Below are positions 1 through 4,295 of a DNA stretch of 6,385 nucleotides, in pieces. The stretch covers positions 12,670 through 19,054 of the forward strand of contig DHGK01000290.1 in the NCBI GenBank assembly GCA_002402755.1, written 5' to 3'. The translations under genes were made by a program, and so were the position numbers. Source of the stretch: Planctomycetes bacterium UBA4800. GTDB taxonomy: Bacteria; Planctomycetota; UBA8108; UBA8890; UBA8898. The notes beneath the pieces were generated by a model. It had not been told where the DNA came from. It did not search any database and saw only the letters and a program-made list of their open reading frames with translations. The first letter of the stretch is position 1. Each line of letters begins with the position of its first letter.

Positions 1-11
1 GACGAGATAGC

Positions 12-35
12 CACGAAGACACAAAGGCACGAAGG
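12..35. repeat. Three tandem 8-base units (CACGAAGG type)
   Basis: Three contiguous octamers are visible: CACGAAGA (12-19), CACAAAGG (20-27) and CACGAAGG (28-35). They differ from one another at one or two positions. The patch is A-rich and purine-rich, unlike the GC-rich genes beside it, and it lies about 30 bases beyond the stop codon of the ApgM-family gene. From memory, similar CACGAAG/CACAAAG runs occur between genes in many environmental bacterial genomes; I cannot verify that here. The array may continue to the left of the window. Function unknown. Confidence 0.7.
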
Positions 36-37
36 GT

Positions 38-54
38 CTCGGGCGCATTCCGAG
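38..54 (-). terminator. Weak stem-loop after the thrC-apgM operon
   Basis: CTCGG (38-42) and CCGAG (50-54) can form a 5-base-pair stem with a 7-base loop, 11 bases past the stop codon of the ApgM-family gene. No run of U follows in the minus-strand transcript, so this is not a convincing intrinsic terminator. It may only protect the 3' end of the mRNA, or be chance in GC-rich DNA. Confidence 0.2.
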
Positions 55-65
55 CGCGCGGTGAT

Positions 66-1307
66 TCATCGCTGATGCTCGGCGCCGAGCAGGAGTTCCA
101 TGAACTCCACCCCCTCGCGCAGGCCCAGGCTCCCCTCCCGCGCCGCGGCTTCGCTGAAGACCTCCGTGCCCGCCGGCGCCGTGCCCGCGCCCCAGATGAG
201 GAACGGCACGGGGGCGGGGTCGTGCGTTCGGAGCGCGCAGGGCGTGAAGTGATCCGGGAGCACGGCGATGCGCGTGCGTGCGAGGAGCCCGCGCGCCTCC
301 AGCAGCGCGAGCGCGTGCCCGATCAGGCGGCGGTCGCAGCATTCGATGGCGCGCGTCTTGAGCGCGGCGTCGCCCATGTGCCCTGCCTCGTCGGTGCCCT
401 CGATGTGCACGTAGGCGAGATCGAGCTCGCCGAGCGCGGCAACCGCCGCCTCGGCCTTGCCCTCGTAGTCGGTGTCGGGCAGCCCGGTCGCCCCCGGCAC
501 CTCGATGACGCGCATGCCGGCCAGAACGCCGATGCCGCGGACCAGGTCGACGGCGGAGATGACCGCCCCGCGCACCCCGAAGCGCTCCGAAAGCGGCGGG
601 ATGCGCGGCGCCGTGCCCGGCGACCACGGCCAGAGGCTCGCGGCGGGCGTCTTGCCGGCCGCGCGGCGGCGCACGTTCACGGGGTGGTCCCGGAGGATCG
701 GCTGCGATGCGGCGATGAGGCGCAGGAGCAGGGCGCAGGTGGCCTCGCCCTCGCGCGCCGCCGCGCGCGGCAGGTGCGGCGCGAACTCCTTTCCCAGGAT
801 GTCGTGGGGAGGCGTGCAGGCGAGCGCGGCCGAGCCGCCCTCGATCGTCAGGAGGTGGCGGTAGCTCACGCCGGGGTGCAGGCGCACATCGGCGGTCGCG
901 AGATGCGCGTTAAGCGCATCGACGAGCTCGCGCGCCTCCTCCGACGCGATGTGCCCCGCGCTGTGGTCGGCCATGCGCCCGCCCTCGAGCGCGACGAGGT
1001 TCGCGCGCATCGCCAGCGTGCGCGGGCCGAGCGCGATGCCCATGCTCGCGGCCTCCAGCACGCCGCGGCCGGGATTGCTCGTGCGCGGGTCGTAGGAGAA
1101 GATCGCCAGGTTGGCGACCTCGCTGCCGGGCGCGCAGCCGTCCGGGATCGTCCTGAGAAGCCCGACCGCGCCCTCGCGCGCGAGACGGTCCATGACGGGC
1201 GTGGGCGCGGCCTCAAGCGGCGTGCGGCCGCCCAGTTCCGCGCAGGGCCGGTCGGCCATGCCGTCGAGCACGAACACGAGGAACTTGCGCTCAGCGCCCG
1301 CCGCCAT
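66..1307 (-). CDS. apgM: ApgM-family phosphomutase-like enzyme, proposed homoserine kinase
   Basis: A complete 413-residue protein of the alkaline-phosphatase superfamily, ApgM (archaeal-type cofactor-independent phosphoglycerate mutase) branch. Visible motifs are VFVLDGMAD (11-19; Asp15 a likely metal ligand), the nucleophile region APGSEVAN (59-66; Ser62 the expected phospho-acceptor), and HIEGTDEAGHMGD (301-313; Asp306 and His310 likely metal ligands). Further on are LPDHFTP (350-356; Asp352, His353) and RTHDPAPVPF (360-369; His362). The length is normal for the family and no key residue seems lost. The start is set by a strong ribosome binding site. The gene overlaps the end of thrC by 17 bases, pointing to translational coupling. 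Members of this family beside threonine synthase have been proposed as homoserine kinases replacing GHMP-type ThrB, and the context supports that by inference. The alternative is true interconversion of 3- and 2-phosphoglycerate; sequence alone does not decide. Family call near certain, substrate moderate. No signal peptide; cytoplasmic. Confidence 0.93.
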   Translation of the reverse strand: MAAGAERKFLVFVLDGMADRPCAELGGRTPLEAAPTPVMDRLAREGAVGLLRTIPDGCAPGSEVANLAIFSYDPRTSNPGRGVLEAASMGIALGPRTLAMRANLVALEGGRMADHSAGHIASEEARELVDALNAHLATADVRLHPGVSYRHLLTIEGGSAALACTPPHDILGKEFAPHLPRAAAREGEATCALLLRLIAASQPILRDHPVNVRRRAAGKTPAASLWPWSPGTAPRIPPLSERFGVRGAVISAVDLVRGIGVLAGMRVIEVPGATGLPDTDYEGKAEAAVAALGELDLAYVHIEGTDEAGHMGDAALKTRAIECCDRRLIGHALALLEARGLLARTRIAVLPDHFTPCALRTHDPAPVPFLIWGAGTAPAGTEVFSEAAAREGSLGLREGVEFMELLLGAEHQR

Positions 1308-2658
1308 GGGCGACCTCCTCGCGCAGGAACTTCTTCAACTCCGCGCAGGAGGGCGGCAGCACCGCGAACTCCTCGCGCCGCCGTTCCAGCGCCGCGAGCG
1401 CGGCGGGCGCCGGCACCGGGCCGCCGATCGCAGCCTCGACCTCCTCGGGGAACTTCGCGGGATGCGCGGTGGCGATCGCGACCTGGAGCTCGTCGCCGCC
1501 GCGGGGCCTGAGCGCATCCAGCGCGTGCCATGCCACGGCGCCGTGGGGATCCAGCACGACCCCGTGGTCGCGGTACGCCGCGCGCATCGCGCGCCGCGTG
1601 GCGTCGTCATCGACGCTCACGGACTGGAAGTCGCGCCTGAGGGCATCCATGTCGGGCTGCTCCTCGATCACGCCGTCGTGGTCGAGCCGCCCGCCGTAGA
1701 AGTCGACGAGGCGCGCGAGGTTGCTCGGGTGGCCGACGTTCATCGCGCTGGAGATGCACGTGCGCGAGGGCTCGATCTTCTCGTACGCGCCCGACGCGAG
1801 GAAGCGCGGGAACTCGTCGTTCGCGTTCGTGCCGACGACGAAGGTCTTGACCGGCAGCCCCATGCGGCGCGCGATCACGCCGCCGCAGAGGTTGCCGAAG
1901 TTGCCGGACGGCACGGAGAACACCACCTCCGCGCCGGGGCGCCGCGCGGCGAGCGCCAGGTACGCGTAGGCGTAGTAGACGGCCTGCGGCACGAGGCGCC
2001 CGAAGTTGATCGAGTTGGCGCTGGTCAGCGCGAGATCGCGCAGGTCCTCGTCCGCGAACGCCTGCTTGACCATGCGCTGGCAGTCGTCGAACTTGCCCTC
2101 GACGCCGATCGCCGCGACGTTGCCGCCGAGCGTCGTCATCTGGAGGCGCTGGCGGGCGGAGATCTCCCCCAGCGGGAAGAGCACGACGACCTCGATGCCG
2201 GGAAGGCCGAGGAACGCGCTCGCGACCGCCCCGCCCGTGTCGCCCGATGTGGCGGCCAGCACGCACAGCCTGCCGCCGCCGCCCGCGAGGGCGTGGGCCA
2301 TGAGCCGCGCCATGAGCCGCGCGGCGAAATCCTTGAACGACAGGGTGGGGCCGCGGTCAAGGCGCAGGATGCACCGCCCGGGGCGGACGTCCTCGATCGG
2401 CACCGGGAAGTCGTAGGCGCCCGCGAGCAGCGGCGCGAGCTCGCGCTCGGCGATGAAGCCCTCGACGAACGGCATCACGATGGCGCGCGCGACCTCGGCA
2501 TACGGTGCGCCGCGCATATCCTCCCAGAATCCGGCGGGAAGGCGCGGGATCTCCACGGGCACGTACAGCCCGCGGTCGGGGGCCTGGCCCCGGAGCAGCG
2601 CCTCGCGGAACGTCGCGTGCGGCGCGGCGCGGTTGGTCGAGCGGAGCGTTACCGGCAT
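1291..2658 (-). CDS. thrC: Threonine synthase
   Basis: A PLP-dependent enzyme converting O-phosphohomoserine and water to threonine and phosphate; cytoplasmic, last step of threonine synthesis. From the chosen start it has 455 residues, normal for the longer (E. coli/yeast-like) class. Visible motifs are an N-terminal STN...F.EALL...APDRGLYVP segment typical of the family, LSFKDFAAR with the Schiff-base lysine at Lys109, TSGDTG (137-142), TTLGGN (175-180) followed by GKFDDCQ, SVPSGNFGN (248-256; likely PLP phosphate binding) and SAMNVGHPSN (304-313). An ATG at 2667 would add three residues, but the ribosome binding site AAGGA runs directly into it, whereas it sits 8 bases before the ATG at 2658, so 2658 is preferred. 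First gene of a two-gene unit with the overlapping ApgM-family gene. No frameshift or lost catalytic residue seen. No leader peptide rich in Thr or Ile codons precedes it, so classical thr attenuation is not apparent. Confidence 0.97.
   Translation of the reverse strand: MPVTLRSTNRAAPHATFREALLRGQAPDRGLYVPVEIPRLPAGFWEDMRGAPYAEVARAIVMPFVEGFIAERELAPLLAGAYDFPVPIEDVRPGRCILRLDRGPTLSFKDFAARLMARLMAHALAGGGGRLCVLAATSGDTGGAVASAFLGLPGIEVVVLFPLGEISARQRLQMTTLGGNVAAIGVEGKFDDCQRMVKQAFADEDLRDLALTSANSINFGRLVPQAVYYAYAYLALAARRPGAEVVFSVPSGNFGNLCGGVIARRMGLPVKTFVVGTNANDEFPRFLASGAYEKIEPSRTCISSAMNVGHPSNLARLVDFYGGRLDHDGVIEEQPDMDALRRDFQSVSVDDDATRRAMRAAYRDHGVVLDPHGAVAWHALDALRPRGGDELQVAIATAHPAKFPEEVEAAIGGPVPAPAALAALERRREEFAVLPPSCAELKKFLREEVAHGGGR
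1313..1320 (-). promoter_or_regulatory. Ribosome binding site of the ApgM-family gene, inside thrC
   Basis: On the minus strand this reads GAGGAGGT, nearly a full anti-16S match, with 5 bases to the ATG at 1307. It lies within the last codons of thrC, whose TGA (1291-1293) falls downstream of this start. It fixes the ApgM start and suggests that ribosomes finishing thrC restart on the second gene. Confidence 0.8.
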
Positions 2659-2666
2659 ACGTGGCA

Positions 2667-2671
2667 TCCTT
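2667..2671 (-). promoter_or_regulatory. Ribosome binding site deciding the thrC start
   Basis: AAGGA on the minus strand with 8 bases to the ATG at 2658. The in-frame ATG at 2667 uses the last A of this motif as its first base and would leave no spacing, so the downstream ATG is the likely start. Confidence 0.6.
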
Positions 2672-2680
2672 GCGCGAAGG

Positions 2681-2782
2681 CCGCGAGCCGCGGAGCGCGC
2701 GGCACGGGGCGCGGGGGGACGGGCCGCGCGCCGGCGGGGGCCGATGTTCCCCGCGCCTCCAGCCGGCGGCTCCCGCGAGCCG
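2681..2782. repeat. 10-base direct repeat near both ends of the divergent spacer
   Basis: CCGCGAGCCG occurs exactly at 2681-2690 and again at 2773-2782, about 22 bases upstream of the thrC start and 15 bases upstream of the GH13 start. Each copy can take part in a short hairpin: CCGCG/CGGCG-type pairing between 2681-2685 and 2689-2693 (3-base loop), and 2767-2771 with 2778-2782 (6-base loop). A paired operator or leader structures are possible, but 10-base GC-only matches are not rare at this composition. The rest of the spacer is GC-rich with no gene seen. Confidence 0.25.
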
Positions 2783-2785
2783 AAG

Positions 2786-2791
2786 TATCAT
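2786..2791 (+). promoter_or_regulatory. Possible minus-10 element placed for a leaderless GH13 mRNA
   Basis: TATCAT matches TATAAT at 5 of 6 positions and ends 6 bases before the ATG at 2798, so transcription would begin at or next to the start codon. No ribosome binding site precedes that ATG, which fits a leaderless message. No recognisable minus-35 element lies 16-18 bases upstream (that region is all G and C). Weak evidence. Confidence 0.3.
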
Positions 2792-2794
2792 GCA

Positions 2795-2823
2795 AGTATG
2801 AGGAATGCACCGCGCATCTACAA
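2795..2823 (-). promoter_or_regulatory. Candidate sigma70-type promoter for thrC
   Basis: On the minus strand TTGTAG (2823-2818) and CATACT (2800-2795) are separated by 17 bases, matching consensus at 3 of 6 and 4 of 6 positions. Transcription would start near 2788, giving thrC a leader of roughly 130 bases. The minus-35 element lies inside the first codons of the divergent GH13 gene, and the minus-10 covers the GH13 start codon, so the two transcription units would compete for this segment. Confidence 0.35.
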
Positions 2824-4105
2824 CCTGTTTCCGCGCCTGCTCGGCCCGATGGACCGCTGGGTCGCGTGGTGCGAGCACGCGGCCTCCCTTCTTTTCGACT
2901 GGGTCTACATCAATCCTTTCCACTACCCGGGCTTCTCGGGGAGCCTGTACGCGGTCAAGGATTACCGGAAGCTCAACCCGCTCTTCCTTCCCGAGCCGCG
3001 GCCCGCCGCGGAGGACGATCTCGGGCACCTGCGCGCGTTCGTCCGCGCGGCGAAGGCCTGCGGCGTCAGGCTCATGATGGATCTGGTGATCAATCACACG
3101 GCCAAGGACAGCGAGCTTGTGCGCGACCACCCGGACTGGTTCCTCCGGGACCCGGACGGCGGCATCAAGAGCCCCTCGGCCATCGATCCGGCCGACGCGC
3201 GGCGCGTCACCGTGTGGGGCGACCTGGGCGAGGTCGACAACCACGGCTCGCCCGACCGCGAGAACCTGTGGCGGCACTGGGAGCGCCTTGTCGGGGACTA
3301 CGCGCGGCTCGGGTTCGAGGGCTTCCGCTGCGATGCGGCCTACCAGGTTCCCGCGGCGCTCTGGCGGCGCGTGATCGCGGCCGCGCGGCGCACGAATCCC
3401 GACTGCCTCTTCTTCGCCGAGACGCTGGGATGCCGCCTGGAGGACATCGCCGCGCTCCAGAGCGCCGGTTTCGACTGCATTGCCAGCAGCTCCAAGTGGT
3501 GGAACTTCTCCGATGCCTGGTGCCTGGAGCAGCATTCCCAGTTTCGTCTCCTGGCCCCGTCGGTGAGCTTCCCGGAGACGCACGACACCGCCCGCCTGGC
3601 CGCCGAGACGGACGGCCTCGCGCAGGTGCAGGTCCAGCGGTACGTCTTCGCCGCGGTGTTCTCCTCGGGCATCCTCATGCCGATCGGGTATGAGTACGGG
3701 TTCAGACGCAGGCTGGACGTCGTCCGTACGAGCCCGGCCGACCTGGAGGAGCCGCTCTTCGACATCCGCCCGGCGATCCGCGACGTGAACGCGCTGAAAC
3801 GAACGTTCCCCGTGCTGAGCTCCGAGGGCCCCATCGAGGCCCTGTGGGGGCTCGACGGCCCGGTCCTCTGCCTGCGCAAGTCCTGGGAGGGCGAGCGCCT
3901 GCTCGCCGTGATCAACAAGGACTGGCGGAATCCGCAGCACGTCGCGATCGAGGCGGCCGCCGCCCTCCTCGGCGGGGGCCCGGTCGCGCAGATCTGGCCC
4001 CAGGGCGGCCTGGTGGCGGGCCCCTTCGAGCGCACCCTCGGTCCGGCCGAGGTCGTGCTGCTCCGCACGGGGCCCGCGCCCGCATCGGCCCCGGCCGCGC
4101 GCTGA
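2798..4105 (+). CDS. Compact GH13 (alpha-amylase superfamily) alpha-glucan enzyme
   Basis: A 435-residue GH13 protein, probably acting on alpha-1,4-glucan or maltooligosaccharide in the cytoplasm (no signal peptide, no membrane segment). The opening RIYNLFPRL and the YPGFSGSLYAVKDYRKLNP stretch (43-61) resemble the domain start of GlgE-type proteins. GH13 motifs appear in order: DLVINH (95-100), GFRCDA (175-180; nucleophile Asp179, Arg177), FFAETL (205-210; acid/base Glu208) and ETHDT (260-264; His262, Asp263). The triad is complete. A short beta-rich tail from about residue 345 probably forms the C-terminal domain. True GlgE is larger, with extra N-terminal domains, and I recall its third-Asp motif as NTPD rather than THD. 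GlgE identity is therefore unlikely; hydrolase or transglycosidase is open. The start at 2798 is where homology-like sequence begins. The frame is open further upstream, and an ATG at 2744 is possible, but no good ribosome binding site marks either. Divergent from thrC; the next gene has its own promoter. Confidence 0.9.
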   Translation: MRNAPRIYNLFPRLLGPMDRWVAWCEHAASLLFDWVYINPFHYPGFSGSLYAVKDYRKLNPLFLPEPRPAAEDDLGHLRAFVRAAKACGVRLMMDLVINHTAKDSELVRDHPDWFLRDPDGGIKSPSAIDPADARRVTVWGDLGEVDNHGSPDRENLWRHWERLVGDYARLGFEGFRCDAAYQVPAALWRRVIAAARRTNPDCLFFAETLGCRLEDIAALQSAGFDCIASSSKWWNFSDAWCLEQHSQFRLLAPSVSFPETHDTARLAAETDGLAQVQVQRYVFAAVFSSGILMPIGYEYGFRRRLDVVRTSPADLEEPLFDIRPAIRDVNALKRTFPVLSSEGPIEALWGLDGPVLCLRKSWEGERLLAVINKDWRNPQHVAIEAAAALLGGGPVAQIWPQGGLVAGPFERTLGPAEVVLLRTGPAPASAPAAR

Positions 4106-4134
4106 ATTCGGCGCGCCGGGCGCCCCGCCGCGGC

Positions 4135-4162
4135 TTGACGCCGCCCCCAGCTTTGCTACGAT
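4135..4162 (+). promoter_or_regulatory. Sigma70-type promoter of ppdK
   Basis: TTGACG (4135-4140) and TACGAT (4157-4162) are separated by 16 bases; each matches consensus at 5 of 6 positions. They lie in the 190-base gap between the GH13 gene and ppdK, in an AT-richer patch. Transcription would begin near 4169, giving ppdK its own transcript with a leader of about 127 bases. Confidence 0.7.
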
Positions 4163-4168
4163 ATTCCA

Positions 4169-4295
4169 TTCCGCCGCGAGGCGCGCGTTGCCGGCGCACG
4201 GTACGCGCGCGGGGCGTTCGCGGCCGCCCCGCCTCCTCGCGCGGGTAGAGCACGCGCAGACGTCAGGAGTTCTTCCCTCAAAAGGAGCGGCACGC
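4169..4295 (+). promoter_or_regulatory. Long GC-rich 5' leader of ppdK
   Basis: Between the predicted start of transcription and the ATG. GGGGCG (4211-4216) pairs with CGCCCC (4225-4230) across an 8-base loop, and CGCGCG (4204-4209) can extend the stem with CGCGCG (4238-4243) past a one-sided bulge. That bulge holds CTCCT (4233-4237), complementary to two downstream AGGAG copies (4265-4269 and 4283-4287), the second being the ribosome binding site. Structure-based control is conceivable. No known riboswitch class is recognised, and strong stems are common at this GC content. Confidence 0.3.
4281..4287 (+). promoter_or_regulatory. Ribosome binding site of ppdK
   Basis: AAAGGAG with 8 bases to the ATG at 4296; sets the ppdK start. 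Confidence 0.8.

Noticed and set aside
12..35. Octamer run as a CRISPR fragment
   Set aside because: Units are contiguous with no spacers and far too short for CRISPR repeats.
75..1511. Plus-strand open frame of 478 codons opposite the ApgM-family gene
   Set aside because: Low-complexity Arg/Ala-rich product, no motif, no ribosome binding site; antisense shadow.
2659..2790. Thr/Ile leader peptide or T-box before thrC
   Set aside because: No short frame rich in Thr or Ile codons and no T-box-like conserved sequence could be found in the minus-strand leader.
2453..2797. N-terminal extension of the GH13 gene in the same open frame
   Set aside because: It would overlap the thrC start region and add a low-complexity Arg/Ala/Gly stretch; GH13-like sequence begins just after the ATG at 2798. 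The ATG at 2744 remains a weak alternative.
1111..3693. Plus-strand open frame of 860 codons across thrC and the GH13 gene
   Set aside because: The translation is Arg/Ala/Gly-rich without recognisable motifs, and both genes it overlaps have complete family signatures in other frames. Long shadow frames are expected at this GC content.
4110..4124. GGCGC/GCGCC stem-loop after the GH13 stop, as an intrinsic terminator
   Set aside because: A 5-base-pair stem with a 5-base loop but no T-run after it; not convincing.
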